Counted from the stretch's first letter, positions 35,716-46,006 are shown. The stretch is 58,703 nucleotides of DNA from Balneolaceae bacterium UBA2956 (GCA_002348545.1 DEBM01000051.1:1-58703), one strand, 5' to 3'. Made by a program: numbers and translations. Notes: generated from the letters alone by a model not told the origin.

Positions 35716-35882
35716 ATATGTATATTTTATTATGGTTAATACAGCGCTAAATAAAAGGAATTATATTAACATTTAGAATACAGAACTTCTTTTTTTAATT
35801 TATAGACTAAACTTACTAAAGAATAACAAAATTACGTTATTAATATAATAGCGAATAACACCTCTAATAAATTAGTACACTC

Positions 35883-36347
35883 ATGAAAAAAGCACCTTTA
35901 TTATTGTTCTTAATGGCATTTACCATCATCGGGTTTTCTTGCGGTGAATCTGAAGCAGATCGTATGGCAAGAGAACAGGCACGAATAGATTCTCTTCGTG
36001 TCGCTGAACAAGCTGCACTAGAAGCACGGATGCAAGCCGTGGAAGATAGTTTAGCTGCTGTAGAAGCGGCCCGATTGGCTGAAGAAGTCGCAAAAACGTC
36101 CTATACATTTGATGAAGCTGGTCTTTATACTATTCAAATTGGTTCATGGCGTTCAGAAACAAAAGCAAACCAAATTGCTGCTAGATGGGCAAGAAGAGTT
36201 ACAGCTGCATATGTTGATCAGACCGGTGATGAGACAACAGGCGATGTATGGTTTCGGGTTCGAGTTGGTTATTTCCCAACAATGCAAGATGCCGAAAACT
36301 TTGGCACTGAAATGGGTCTTAACTTCTGGGTAACTACTAGAAGCTAA
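35883..36347 (+). CDS. SPOR-domain lipoprotein
   Basis: The 154-residue protein has a lipoprotein signal (MKKAPLLLFLMAFTIIGFSC, lipid Cys at residue 20). A charged Glu/Ala/Arg-rich helix (about residues 24-72), probably a coiled coil or spacer, follows. The C-terminal SPOR domain (about 78-152) contains GLYTIQIGSWRSETKANQIA and WFRVRVGYFPTMQDAENFGT. SPOR domains bind denuded glycan strands at the division septum. The protein is likely anchored in the outer or inner membrane and recruited to septal wall. The MltF-like transglycosylase gene lies downstream on the opposite strand, but the two are not cotranscribed. A strong terminator at 36499-36537 lies about 150 bases after the stop codon. Confidence 0.9.
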   Translation: MKKAPLLLFLMAFTIIGFSCGESEADRMAREQARIDSLRVAEQAALEARMQAVEDSLAAVEAARLAEEVAKTSYTFDEAGLYTIQIGSWRSETKANQIAARWARRVTAAYVDQTGDETTGDVWFRVRVGYFPTMQDAENFGTEMGLNFWVTTRS

Positions 36348-36688
36348 AATTTGAATAGCATAGCTTAACGACTATTTGATTGTATCCAATACATTAGAAT
36401 ATTTGATCACTATGGCAAAAAATATTTTAGTTGCTTATCTCGCAAGCAATTAGTTAATTGAAGTAACGCTCAAGTAGCGTCTCTCTTGATGAATAGTCAG
36501 GGCATTACATCGGAATGATGTGATGCCCTATTTTTTTGTATCAACTTATCTATATTATTTTTTATAACGTATTAACTTTTCAGAATATCATATCGTTCTT
36601 AACATGCTGACACTTTAGTTATGATGAAACCATTTACGATTACTAAACGCCAAGATGAGAATATTACGATACTTGAAATAATAGGTAT
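36348..36688. other. Intergenic region with three successive stem-loops, possible small RNA
   Basis: After the SPOR gene come three hairpins: TTGCTT/AAGCAA near 36430-36449, ACGCT/AGCGT near 36466-36480, and the long terminator stem at 36499-36529. The first two are not needed for termination of the SPOR mRNA. They could form a small RNA or a processed 3' end. The remaining 150 bases to 36688 show no gene or structure that I can name. Confidence 0.35.
36499..36537 (+). terminator. Strong intrinsic terminator
   Basis: The arms AGGGCATTACATC and GATGTGATGCCCT pair along 13 bases with one G-T wobble, around a five-base loop, and are followed by seven T residues. It ends the SPOR gene transcript or a small RNA starting after that gene. 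Confidence 0.9.
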
Positions 36689-38200
36689 TTAACCTGAAAT
36701 TTTTAAGTTACTAAACCCTAAAATATCCTTGGTTTCCGACCTAGACTCCTGACTTAATACAATAATTGCTTTATAGGTATTGTACCTATTTAAAATGTTT
36801 TGAACGTATTGCACTGTTTCAATCCCTCGGGCGTACCCGTAGCGAGTAAATTCGTAATACTTTGGCTCCATCTTCTTTAACAAGGACTGCGATACATTCA
36901 CCCATTTATTAGGATCTTTATTATGATCCATAGTAATTCTTCGAGCATCAGCTAAATGTCCAGCCCCAGCATTGTAAGTAGCTAAAGCAAACGACCAGCT
37001 CTCCAGCGAGTCCATATAAGAATAATGCTGAATATGCTTAGATAAAATACGGGCTCCCTCTCGAATATTTATCTCAGGAATAAGTAGTGAGTCTGCTGTT
37101 AGTTCTGAATATTTGGGAATAACCTGCATAATACCAACCGCCCCAGCCCAACTAACTACTGTTGGATCGAATTTTGACTCTTGTGCTGCTATCGCAGTAA
37201 GCATTACCCAATCCAATCCAAATTCTACCGCTACTTGTTGCATTAAACTGTCATATGGAGATAATGCCCCTATTGTTTGTTGATCTCCAATGGGATTAAA
37301 GTAATCGGCAACTTGACGACTACCCTCAAAATATTTTTTCCGAAGTACATTAAGAAACTCACTTCGTTTTGGAGTCCCATCTTCATCTACCCACATATGT
37401 TGGGATAAAAAAGTATTTACTTGATTTTTTAATATAGGAGCATTTGAACGTACTGCCCATGCAACTTCATCATTACGCGCGAGAACAGGCCCTTCGACTA
37501 GGCCTCGCATATACTTTTTAGACGCCTGTAAAATTTGGTCATCCGCAACAGTGGCTAGAATTTCACCCCGAGCTAAATCCATAAGTAAGCTTTCAGTGGA
37601 TCTTTCTTCTTCTATAACATTGATTTCTAACTTCCAACCCGCATCCATTAAGCGATTTAATACTGAAAAATGGATACTATTTTTTGAGATCGTAATTGGA
37701 ATGCCTTCCAGCTCATTAACTTGATAGGGCGTATATCCTAAATCCGATGATACGACAGCTACCTGATTAACTTTATCGTATGATCGTGAAAAATGGACCC
37801 ATTCTGAGCTTTCTTCATTAATTATTAGATTATCCGCAATGATGTCTCCCTTCCCGTCGTTCAACAACTGTATTGGAGATTGTCCTGGCACGGGTATTAC
37901 TATTTCAACGCTAAGGCCATGCAAGTTGGCAAAAGCCTGAATAAACTCATACTCAAAACCAGCCTGAATACCATGATCTAAAAAGTAACTCCGCGAACTA
38001 TATCGAGTTATCACCCTTAGAACGCCATTTTCTCTTATTTGATCAAAATCTCTAGTTACTGGAGCTGAGAACTCACTAGACGTAGTTTTTATTATGACAC
38101 CCTCTTCCAGCTTGCCACTACAAGAGAATAACAAAAATGAGACTAAACCCAAGAATAGGATTTGTTTATAGCGTTTTGATATGGTAAGAATAGATGACAT
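36689..38200 (-). CDS. mltF: MltF-like membrane-bound lytic murein transglycosylase
   Basis: I use the ATG at 38200 (503 residues) rather than a TTG six codons earlier, because a lipoprotein signal follows directly (QILFLGLVSFLLFSC, lipid Cys near residue 27). Residues about 50-290 form a periplasmic solute-binding (SBP_bac_3) domain with VLRVITRYSSRSYFLD and GIPITISKNSIHFSVLNRLM. Residues about 300-450 form an SLT lysozyme-like domain with the catalytic glutamate in TAIAAQESKFDPTVVSWAGA and then VGIMQVIPKY. The order and length match E. coli MltF (518 residues), which cleaves the MurNAc-GlcNAc bond and is tuned by the binding domain. It is monocistronic on the minus strand. Confidence 0.93.
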   Translation of the reverse strand: MSSILTISKRYKQILFLGLVSFLLFSCSGKLEEGVIIKTTSSEFSAPVTRDFDQIRENGVLRVITRYSSRSYFLDHGIQAGFEYEFIQAFANLHGLSVEIVIPVPGQSPIQLLNDGKGDIIADNLIINEESSEWVHFSRSYDKVNQVAVVSSDLGYTPYQVNELEGIPITISKNSIHFSVLNRLMDAGWKLEINVIEEERSTESLLMDLARGEILATVADDQILQASKKYMRGLVEGPVLARNDEVAWAVRSNAPILKNQVNTFLSQHMWVDEDGTPKRSEFLNVLRKKYFEGSRQVADYFNPIGDQQTIGALSPYDSLMQQVAVEFGLDWVMLTAIAAQESKFDPTVVSWAGAVGIMQVIPKYSELTADSLLIPEINIREGARILSKHIQHYSYMDSLESWSFALATYNAGAGHLADARRITMDHNKDPNKWVNVSQSLLKKMEPKYYEFTRYGYARGIETVQYVQNILNRYNTYKAIIVLSQESRSETKDILGFSNLKISG

Positions 38201-38329
38201 TCTATTTAGCCTTAGCAAGAGATATATCGTTACTTTGCTTTTTAGGCTCTATTTAAATATACAGAATATTTTTGAATGACGCTCCCTGCTGCAAAGTAAT
38301 GGCTTCAAGACTCTTTTAAAATCAACTCA

Positions 38330-39346
38330 TCAGGATTTTTTGGCCCAAGTTAAGAGTATCCCTAGAAATATAACCCCCATCCCAACTAAAGACCATAATA
38401 GGGGTACTTCTCCAAAAAGAAAAAATGCGATAATCGATGATAATACAGGCTCAAAAAGAATGAGGGTCGATAATAAGGTAGGTGAAACAAATTTAACCAC
38501 ATAATTTAGACTACCGTGACCTATGATTTGAGGACCCAAGGCTAATGCCACGCCCACCCAAAGTAACGATGGGCTTAGGAGCTCTACTAAAGATAAACTT
38601 TCCCCGTTAACTGGCCTAATTATTCCTTTCAAGAGTATCGAGTCGTATGCATTTAATACCCCCCAATGCGCGACACCATATAAAGCAAATAAAACAACTA
38701 ATGCAGCAGCGGCAGCCCATCCATAGACAGGAACAACATATTCTATCCAGCTACTTTCTTGTCTGATACGATTACCTACTAAAAAGTACACGGCAAATAT
38801 AATCGCTGCTAACACTGCTAAGGCATTACCTAATATAGGATTAGGGTACATACCTTCGGCAGCCTGATCACTAAGACCCAAGATTATTGACCCTATGAAT
38901 GCTATAAATACACCTACCCAAATAGTCCACTGAAACCGATATCTAAACGCTATTCGCTCTACTAAAATTATAAGTATTGGGTGAATAGTGACTAAAACAG
39001 AGGCTGATGCTATGGAAGTAAAATAGATAGAGGTTATCCATGCAATCAAATGAAGGCCGAGACTAATACCAGCAAGAGCCATCCACCAAAATTGTTTCTG
39101 ATTTACCCTCTTTGGCACTTTTAAAGACTCAATAGCGCCTTTTGTTTTATTTCTCCTATACAAAAAAAAGACCGGCAACAGTACGATAAAAGAAGTCAGG
39201 GTTCGTACGACCGCTAACAAAAAAGGAGAACTATCCGATGCAAATCGAACCAATACAGGAGAAAAGCCTATTGCTGATAGGCCTACTCCCATGATCAAAA
39301 AAACTCTCCACATGGGGATCTCTTGTGTGATGTTGCTGCTTGGCAT
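38330..39346 (-). CDS. EamA/DMT-family transporter
   Basis: The 338-residue protein shows ten hydrophobic helices in two repeats of five, the drug/metabolite transporter layout. Typical features are an early Pro-rich helix (GVGLSAIGFSPVLVRFASDS), FTSIASASVLVTIHPILIIL in the first repeat, and FVSPTLLSTLILFEPVLSSI in the second. The substrate is unknown; family members export amino acids, metabolites or drugs. It is the last gene of a minus-strand run with a DUF4293 gene (26 bases upstream) and an RND efflux system, so it may share its regulation by TetR. An independent role is also possible. Confidence 0.87.
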   Translation of the reverse strand: MPSSNITQEIPMWRVFLIMGVGLSAIGFSPVLVRFASDSSPFLLAVVRTLTSFIVLLPVFFLYRRNKTKGAIESLKVPKRVNQKQFWWMALAGISLGLHLIAWITSIYFTSIASASVLVTIHPILIILVERIAFRYRFQWTIWVGVFIAFIGSIILGLSDQAAEGMYPNPILGNALAVLAAIIFAVYFLVGNRIRQESSWIEYVVPVYGWAAAAALVVLFALYGVAHWGVLNAYDSILLKGIIRPVNGESLSLVELLSPSLLWVGVALALGPQIIGHGSLNYVVKFVSPTLLSTLILFEPVLSSIIAFFLFGEVPLLWSLVGMGVIFLGILLTWAKKS

Positions 39347-39372
39347 TTATTTTGACTGCATTACAATTTAAA

Positions 39373-39780
39373 TTAACGCAGCCGCTCCATTGATTTAATA
39401 AGTTCTTGATCTTTGCGAATGCCCCGTACAGCTAAATACTGTGCCATAAAAGCGGCGATAATTAGGACGATACCTATTGCTTCATCCCACAAATAAGTGC
39501 CGATACCTCCAAGAGAAAATAGGATCCCAAAAGATCCACCCAATAACATAACTTGAAACAATTGGGCTATCCGAATAATTTTTATCTGTTGTATCCGATT
39601 CGAATACTGGAAAATGGCCCAGAAACTAACAACGATAGAAAGCAGAGCAACAACAGTAATCCATATCGATATCCAATGCTGAGGGCCTTCTACTGTTCTT
39701 TTAAATAAAGCAGTTGCAAACATAGCTCCGTTAAGTACAATACTTAAGGCTAAGTATACAGTTTGAATACGTTGAATCAT
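39373..39780 (-). CDS. DUF4293 membrane protein
   Basis: The 135-residue protein has four membrane helices and both hallmarks of DUF4293: an N-terminus reading MIQRIQTVYLALSIVLNGAM and a C-terminus reading AVRGIRKDQELIKSMERLR. The family is, to my knowledge, restricted mainly to Bacteroidota and relatives and has no established function; neighbours elsewhere often include transcription-termination or cell-cycle genes. Here it lies only 12 bases after the RND pump gene and 26 bases before an EamA transporter. The genomic position suggests cotranscription with the efflux system, but a functional link is unproven. Confidence 0.88.
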   Translation of the reverse strand: MIQRIQTVYLALSIVLNGAMFATALFKRTVEGPQHWISIWITVVALLSIVVSFWAIFQYSNRIQQIKIIRIAQLFQVMLLGGSFGILFSLGGIGTYLWDEAIGIVLIIAAFMAQYLAVRGIRKDQELIKSMERLR

Positions 39781-39792
39781 ATAACTAGTATT

Positions 39793-42700
39793 TTATTTTA
39801 TGGTAGGCAAGCTCTTACTTTGACCAAAAAATAAATGCTGCATAGAGTGTTTACCCCTTTCAATTACACTGTATAACACTGGTACTAGTATAAGAGTTAA
39901 GAAAGTAGAGAATAACAATCCTACTATTACTGCGATGGCCATAGGGCCCCACCAAGCCGCTTGCTCACCTCCCCAATAAATATACTCTCCTAAATGAGTA
40001 AAGAACTCTAATGGGTTATTAACCAATGTGATGAAATCAAAATTAAACCCTATAGCTAATGGTACTAGGCCTAGGGTAGTGGTAATAGCGGTGAGTATTA
40101 CAGGGCGAAAACGCACCTTACCCGCCTGCACCAAGGCTGAGCGTAAATCAAATCCGTCTCGATCTCTCAAAATATCCACATAATCAATTAACACAATAGC
40201 ATTATTTACAACCACACCAGCTAGAGATATCAGCCCCAAAAAGGCCATTAGTCCAAAGGCCATTTGAAAAGTTACCAATCCATAAAATACACCTGCCGTG
40301 GACATCACGACCGAGCTCAAAATTATAATTGGTTTTACAATAGAATTAAACTGAGAGACCAAAATGAAGGATATTAAGAATACCGCAATCAAAAAGGCTC
40401 TACCTAAAAAGGCGAATGATTCGTCCTGTTCTTGTTGCTGCCCAGTCCATTCATAACTATATCCTGGAGGTAAACCATTTAAATATATGGATAACACCTG
40501 CTGAGCTTCTGCTAATACTGCGTTGGATTGATAACCAGAACGAACATCTGCACTTACCGTGATAACTCTCTCGGATTCTTTGTGCCGTATGCCACCAAAT
40601 CCATCGCTAATTTCCCAAAAAGCCACTTCCGATAAGGGAATTTGTACCCCTTCATGAAATACTGTAAGATCTGATAGTGTGCTTAAATCGTCACGATATT
40701 CTTTTGCCAAACGAACAACTATTTCGTACTCCTCTTTGCCATCTCTAAACTTAGAAGCTTCCACTCCATTAATGGCTTGCCGAATGGTCGTACCAATTAT
40801 ATTAGTATTCAGCTCATAGAGTCCTGCTTTTTCACGATCAACTTCCACCCTTATCTCCGGTCTTGAATCAGGCAAATCTGTTTCTAGACCATCTATCTTA
40901 GCAAAGATAGAGTCAGCCTCCAAAGTACTAAGAACGTCATTCGATATTCTTGTCAGCTCAACCATGTCAGGACCAGAAATCTCCAAATTAATGGGAGGAC
41001 CTGTTGGGGGTCCATCCTGTGGTTTTTCAATGGTAATATTAGCACCCGCAATAACTCCGCTAAGATCATTTCGAATATATTCCATTGCCTCAAAAATATC
41101 ACCTTCACGAAGTTCATAGTCTATAAAATTAATAGCTACTGTACCTTTGTGAGTTGAATTACCTCCTCCACCAGCGGGGTCACTTGATATGGCAGCACCT
41201 GAAACCGAAAGTATAGTATTTATATCACTTGCCTGTGGTATGTTTTTTACTCTTTCTGCTACCTTATCAACCACAGAACGGGTAAACTCTACATCAGAAC
41301 CAACTGGCGTTTCAATTTGAACATAGACATCTCGCGGAGGTATATCCTCAGGGAAAAATTCAGTCCCAGGATTGAAGACTCCCAACACAACAAAACTCAT
41401 AAGAAGAACAAAAAAGGCAATACCTACTGTTTTTAAACGGTTATTTAATGACCAAATCAAAGAACTTTCATAGGTATTAATGAACACATTGAGCCCTTCA
41501 GCTTGCCACCATTTTCCAGTCGGAGCCAATACATATTTATTTAATAACCATAAAAGAACCCCCAATACAATAAGCATGGTCCATGTAACAAAACTGGTTG
41601 TTATGAGTATAAATAAAACTAAAGCAAGTATACCATATAATATCTTTTTACCCCGTTTGGTCAATTGCGCTTTGTTTGTATCACCATCGATAGTCATAAA
41701 TAATGCACAAATAACTGGGTTAATAATTAGTCCAACAAATAAAGAGCTACTTAAAGTAATGATTAGTGTTTTTGGTAAGTATCCCATGAACTCACCAACT
41801 ATACCAGGCCAAAAAATCATTGGGAAAAAAGCCGCCAAAGTAGTGCTGGTTCCCGCAATAATTGGCCCCGCAACCTCTCCCGTGCCTTTTTTTGCCGATT
41901 CAAAATTATCGTATCCTTCTTCGAGATATCTAAATATATTTTCCACCACAACGATAGCATTATCCACCAACATTCCTAGAGCTAATATTAATGAAAACAA
42001 AACGATCATGTTCATGGTTATGCCAAGTGCACTTAATATGATGAACGACAGGAACATGGAAAGAGGAATGGATATACCCACAAAAGATGCGTTTCGCACA
42101 CCTAAGAAAAATAACAATACTCCTATAACCAATATAAGTCCAGAAATAATATTATTCTCCAAACTACTCACCATATTCTTTACATCTTTACTTTGGTCGT
42201 TTGTAATTTTATAGGTGGTTGTAGGAGGCAAGGTTGGTAGCGCCTCATCTAAAATAGCACTCACCATATCATAAGTCTCAAGTATGTTTTCACCTGTACG
42301 TTTTTTCACTCCTAGCGTAATCACAGGAGACTCATCTAAAGTTGAGTATGTTTCTCTCTCCTTAAAACCAAAGGTTACCTTAGCAATATCTCGGAGATAA
42401 ATTGGTTTATTCCCATTCACTTTTAACACTACGTCTTCTATCGGAGCAGTCTCTTGATATTGGCCTGGTACACGCAACAAAAAGCTCTTAGTTCCAACCG
42501 ATATGTCTCCACCCGGAATAGTGACATTTTCAGCACTAATTGCACCAATTATATCGCTAAAGCTAAGATTGTAGTATTTTAATTTGGCCAAGTCTACATC
42601 AACCTGTACTTCCCGTTCCAAGCCTCCTGTTAGATCTACTCCCAAGACCGTAGGAATTGCTTCTATTTTATCCTGTATGTTCTCAGCTATATTCTTTAGG

Positions 42701-43185
42701 ATTTCTAAGTCATAATCTCCCGATAAATTTATTTGCATGATAGGAAACTCACTCAAATTAACTTCTTGTACCAACGGTTCTTCGGCATCTTCTGGAAGCT
42801 CCACCTTTGCTAAATCTACTTTCTCACGGACTTTTTCAAGGGCTTCTTCGATATCAATGCCCGTATCGAACTCTAAAACAACACTAGAATAACCTTCGGT
42901 CGATGTGGAGGTCATTTTTTTGATTTCAGAAATATTCCCAAGTTCGTCCTCTAATTTTCGGGTAATCAAACTTTCCATGTCCTCGGGTGATACACCTGGA
43001 TACAAAGTAACCACAAAAATATTAGGTACAGTAATATTTGGAAATGACTCTTTTGGAATAGTGAGGTAAGATAATATTCCCATAATGGCGACTAATGCCA
43101 CTAAAACTAAAACACTAATTCTGTTATTTATAGCAAAGGTAGAGAGCCAAAATTCTTTCCTATTTTTTGTATTTGTTGTAGACAT
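39793..43185 (-). CDS. RND-family efflux transporter, inner-membrane pump (AcrB/HAE1-like)
   Basis: The 1130-residue protein has the 12-helix RND layout with two large periplasmic loops. Marks include the N-terminal INNRISVLVLVALVAIMGIL, YPGVSPEDMESLITRKLEDE, and helix 4 GMLVDNAIVVVENIFRYLEEG. AcrB has two adjacent aspartates in that helix as proton relay; here they read Asp-Asn. An insertion of about 70 residues with extra hydrophobic helices at about residues 515-575 lies between helix 6 and the second loop and explains the length over AcrB (1049). It would pump drugs, bile-like compounds or lipids outward with the adaptor (23 bases upstream) and TolC-like channel encoded before it. The substrate is unknown. 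Confidence 0.93.
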   Translation of the reverse strand: MSTTNTKNRKEFWLSTFAINNRISVLVLVALVAIMGILSYLTIPKESFPNITVPNIFVVTLYPGVSPEDMESLITRKLEDELGNISEIKKMTSTSTEGYSSVVLEFDTGIDIEEALEKVREKVDLAKVELPEDAEEPLVQEVNLSEFPIMQINLSGDYDLEILKNIAENIQDKIEAIPTVLGVDLTGGLEREVQVDVDLAKLKYYNLSFSDIIGAISAENVTIPGGDISVGTKSFLLRVPGQYQETAPIEDVVLKVNGNKPIYLRDIAKVTFGFKERETYSTLDESPVITLGVKKRTGENILETYDMVSAILDEALPTLPPTTTYKITNDQSKDVKNMVSSLENNIISGLILVIGVLLFFLGVRNASFVGISIPLSMFLSFIILSALGITMNMIVLFSLILALGMLVDNAIVVVENIFRYLEEGYDNFESAKKGTGEVAGPIIAGTSTTLAAFFPMIFWPGIVGEFMGYLPKTLIITLSSSLFVGLIINPVICALFMTIDGDTNKAQLTKRGKKILYGILALVLFILITTSFVTWTMLIVLGVLLWLLNKYVLAPTGKWWQAEGLNVFINTYESSLIWSLNNRLKTVGIAFFVLLMSFVVLGVFNPGTEFFPEDIPPRDVYVQIETPVGSDVEFTRSVVDKVAERVKNIPQASDINTILSVSGAAISSDPAGGGGNSTHKGTVAINFIDYELREGDIFEAMEYIRNDLSGVIAGANITIEKPQDGPPTGPPINLEISGPDMVELTRISNDVLSTLEADSIFAKIDGLETDLPDSRPEIRVEVDREKAGLYELNTNIIGTTIRQAINGVEASKFRDGKEEYEIVVRLAKEYRDDLSTLSDLTVFHEGVQIPLSEVAFWEISDGFGGIRHKESERVITVSADVRSGYQSNAVLAEAQQVLSIYLNGLPPGYSYEWTGQQQEQDESFAFLGRAFLIAVFLISFILVSQFNSIVKPIIILSSVVMSTAGVFYGLVTFQMAFGLMAFLGLISLAGVVVNNAIVLIDYVDILRDRDGFDLRSALVQAGKVRFRPVILTAITTTLGLVPLAIGFNFDFITLVNNPLEFFTHLGEYIYWGGEQAAWWGPMAIAVIVGLLFSTFLTLILVPVLYSVIERGKHSMQHLFFGQSKSLPTIK

Positions 43186-43208
43186 AATCCTTACATGAAT
43201 AATTTGTA

Positions 43209-44348
43209 TTAGTCGAGTGCAAGTACAGGGCCGATTGAATTAACCACATTAATTCGAACTCGATCGTTCAAAAATGCCGAGCCTATGGTAATGATTTCAT
43301 CTCCCGGCACCAAACCTCGATTAATTACAACTTCGGTTTTGAAGGATGGCCCTAGTTCCACTGTTCGTTCAAGTGCAATGTCTTTCCCCTCTGAGTTAGT
43401 CCCCTTGACATACATCACATACCCATCTCCCTTTGAGTAGACAAATTCTTCACTAACTACTACCACCTGATTCAAGCTTAGTGTATTAAGTCGTAAATTG
43501 GCAATCATATCAACCTTATAATAAGTTTTTCCACTAGGAAGTCGGATATCTATTTTAAAGGTTCGATTCGATGGATCGATACTATTTGCCACGTATACAA
43601 TATTTCCTGCTAAAGTATCTTGTACTTGTGTATCAAACCATACATCGACCCGATCGCCTAACTCAACTACATTGGCATACCGAGCTGGTACCCCTGCAGA
43701 AATAACAAATTGATCGGCACCAATTAATCTTATAGCAGGCATTCCTGGTGCAACCATTTCACCCTCTTCCACAAAAATTGTCTCTACGACTCCAGTAAAA
43801 GGGGCGATTATTTCCGTATTCTCGAGATCCACTGCCAATGAGGAAAGAGCTGATTTATTTTGATCATATGCATATTTAGCGTTCAAATAATCAATTTCAG
43901 ACCCTATATTTTCTTCTTCATAAAGTGTTTGAACCCGCTTCCATGTTGTTTCAGATTGTGCTACCATTGCCTTTAAACGGGCAACCTCTTGGCTTAATTT
44001 TGCGTCATCAATTCGTAATATAGTTTGACCTTTTTGCACTTGCTGTCCTTCACTTACGACATGCATAGATACTTTTCCACTTACTTCAGCAGATAGTTGC
44101 ACATCGTCTGAGGTTTCGACCGTACCAACTAAACGCAAAAAGCTATTAAATGGCTCTAAAAAGAGTACTTCGGTTTCAACATTCACCATTTTAATCAGCT
44201 CTTCTGGTTCGGAACTTTCCATTTCGTTGGAGGAGCAATTGTAGAGAGTTAAAGAGAATACTAATACTACAAATAGCATACTCCACCGAGCAAATGAGCT
44301 TGGACTTTGAAATACATTCTTAATTGGGTTTCTGAAAGATGAGTTCAT
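43209..44348 (-). CDS. RND efflux periplasmic adaptor (HlyD/AcrA family)
   Basis: The 379-residue protein has an N-terminal membrane signal ending in a lipobox-like LYNC near residue 39, so lipid anchoring is likely. It has the family order of lipoyl half (about 75-105: VQLSAEVSGKVSMHVVSEGQ), a short helical hairpin (about 115-175), a second lipoyl half (NTEIIAPFTGVVETIFVEEG), a beta barrel, and a membrane-proximal domain. This adaptor bridges the pump and the TolC-like channel. The hairpin is short, as in many RND adaptors of this group. It lies between the TolC gene (113 bases upstream) and the pump gene (23 bases downstream). Confidence 0.93.
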   Translation of the reverse strand: MNSSFRNPIKNVFQSPSSFARWSMLFVVLVFSLTLYNCSSNEMESSEPEELIKMVNVETEVLFLEPFNSFLRLVGTVETSDDVQLSAEVSGKVSMHVVSEGQQVQKGQTILRIDDAKLSQEVARLKAMVAQSETTWKRVQTLYEEENIGSEIDYLNAKYAYDQNKSALSSLAVDLENTEIIAPFTGVVETIFVEEGEMVAPGMPAIRLIGADQFVISAGVPARYANVVELGDRVDVWFDTQVQDTLAGNIVYVANSIDPSNRTFKIDIRLPSGKTYYKVDMIANLRLNTLSLNQVVVVSEEFVYSKGDGYVMYVKGTNSEGKDIALERTVELGPSFKTEVVINRGLVPGDEIITIGSAFLNDRVRINVVNSIGPVLALD

Positions 44349-44461
44349 GAGTTATTAAGCAGTGATTGTGTTACTGGAATTTTTTAAGTGCTTTATCATA
44401 ATATCTTGAAAATATATTTGGCTAGCACACATATTATTGGGTTCGAAGTGTCTATAAAATA

Positions 44462-45955
44462 TTAATCAATAAGAGGTACTCTACCGATAGCTAGATCATA
44501 GCTAGCTTTTGCTAATAAATAATTAAACACGGTCTGGGCGTAATTTAGTTCAGCTTCCCGTACTTGCAATAATGCTTCAGTCAGTTCGAGCGTCGATCCT
44601 AGACCATTATCTAGTCGAATTTGAGTTCTGTTGTAGCCCTCAATAGCTTGCTCAATAGCTTCCTTTCTAGCCTTGGCTATTTGAAAAGACTCATAGATTT
44701 GTTCTATGGCAGACTGTACTTGGTGTGAGGCATTCTCCTGAGTCTGTAGCTGCTGGAGCAATAAATCCTTTTTTGAAATTTGTACCCGCTGTAGATTGGA
44801 TATTCGCTCCCAACCGGAAAATAATGGCATACTTACACGCAAACCAATGGTTTGAAAACGTGCGCTATTCTCAAAAAAAGTAGGTGAACCTGGTTCTGCT
44901 GCAGACCATTGTAAATTGTAGTTTGCGGAAATAACTGGAAGTAAACGAGCTTTCTCTGCTTGAATTTCTTTATCTTTTAAATTTAAAGAAGCTTGTAACA
45001 GCCGTAAATCACCTCTTTGTTGGCTAAGATCTAGGCTATAACCAACTTGTTGGCTTGGCAATTGGGTCATTCGATCAACTTTTTTAATCCCCGAATTCTC
45101 TGGACTAAATGCTTGCTCGCCATAAATATCAAACTGGTTTAAGTCGCCCTTTAACCCGTATTCTAATTGAACAGGAATCCCTATTATCAATGCTAATTCA
45201 CGCTTAGCTTCCGCAATATCATACTCTGCTTGGATTAGAGATGGCCGTAAATTACTTAGTTGAACGTCTAGCCGCATAACATCATAGTCATCCAAAAAAC
45301 CCAACTCGGCTCTTTTTTTATTTTGAGATAAATTTTCTTCTAGACGACCAATTTGAGCAGCTTGCAAACGTGCAACCTCTTGCTTTATGAGTACTCGGTA
45401 GTATGCTTGTCGAGCCTGAGTGACTACATTTTGCGCTGTAGCTCTATAATTTTCAGTTTGAACTGTTCTAAAAATAGTCGCTGTACTAACCCCTACCAAT
45501 GCTGGACCTTCAAATATATTTTGTTCTACTGTGAAACCACCTTGCCAATTGTTATCTGTTCCAAATGCGATAGGTACCAATTTATTAGGGTCACCATTTG
45601 GATCAAATACCGATTCAGGGATAAAATTAACGGGTGTCTCCACATTTCGCGTATAATTCATGGACGTTGAGATATCAGGTAACACATTAGAGTAAGCAAT
45701 AAACACCAACCGCTCTGCATCTTCAACGGATAAGACTGCACGGCGTAAACCTGGATTATTGGCTAAAGCTATCGTCAATATATCTTCTAAATCCCACTCT
45801 GTATCGCTGAAATGTTTGTAAACGGATAGAGTATCAGTCTGTGCATGAACCGTATTGCTAAAAATAGTTCCTAAAAGTAGGAATAAACTTAAAAAAGTAA
45901 AATTTGAGATTATCGGAGTCGTTGTTGACATTAATATTCGTTTAATTGGATTCAT
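44462..45955 (-). CDS. TolC-family outer-membrane efflux channel
   Basis: The 497-residue protein has a signal peptide (hydrophobic about residues 16-38, cleavage near VHA-Q) and two repeats of long helices with short beta segments, the OEP/TolC fold. Typical segments are WDLEDILTIALANNPGLRRA, VSTATIFRTVQTENYRATAQ, RFQTIGLRVSMPLFSGWERI, and the C-terminal LNYAQTVFNYLLAKASYDLA with IGRVPLID. It makes the trimeric exit duct for the RND system encoded downstream. It is the first structural gene after the TetR gene, with 51 bases between them. The 113-base gap to the adaptor gene may contain an internal signal, but no hairpin stands out. Confidence 0.93.
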   Translation of the reverse strand: MNPIKRILMSTTTPIISNFTFLSLFLLLGTIFSNTVHAQTDTLSVYKHFSDTEWDLEDILTIALANNPGLRRAVLSVEDAERLVFIAYSNVLPDISTSMNYTRNVETPVNFIPESVFDPNGDPNKLVPIAFGTDNNWQGGFTVEQNIFEGPALVGVSTATIFRTVQTENYRATAQNVVTQARQAYYRVLIKQEVARLQAAQIGRLEENLSQNKKRAELGFLDDYDVMRLDVQLSNLRPSLIQAEYDIAEAKRELALIIGIPVQLEYGLKGDLNQFDIYGEQAFSPENSGIKKVDRMTQLPSQQVGYSLDLSQQRGDLRLLQASLNLKDKEIQAEKARLLPVISANYNLQWSAAEPGSPTFFENSARFQTIGLRVSMPLFSGWERISNLQRVQISKKDLLLQQLQTQENASHQVQSAIEQIYESFQIAKARKEAIEQAIEGYNRTQIRLDNGLGSTLELTEALLQVREAELNYAQTVFNYLLAKASYDLAIGRVPLID

Positions 45956-46006
45956 GAAAAAAAATCTATTATCCTATTAGTAAATTTTAGCAGATTTATA
46001 CATTCT

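Noticed and set aside
41480..42214. 244-codon open frame antisense to the RND pump gene
   Set aside because: The opposite frame encodes a well-conserved pump region with membrane helices; the antisense product shows no family features.
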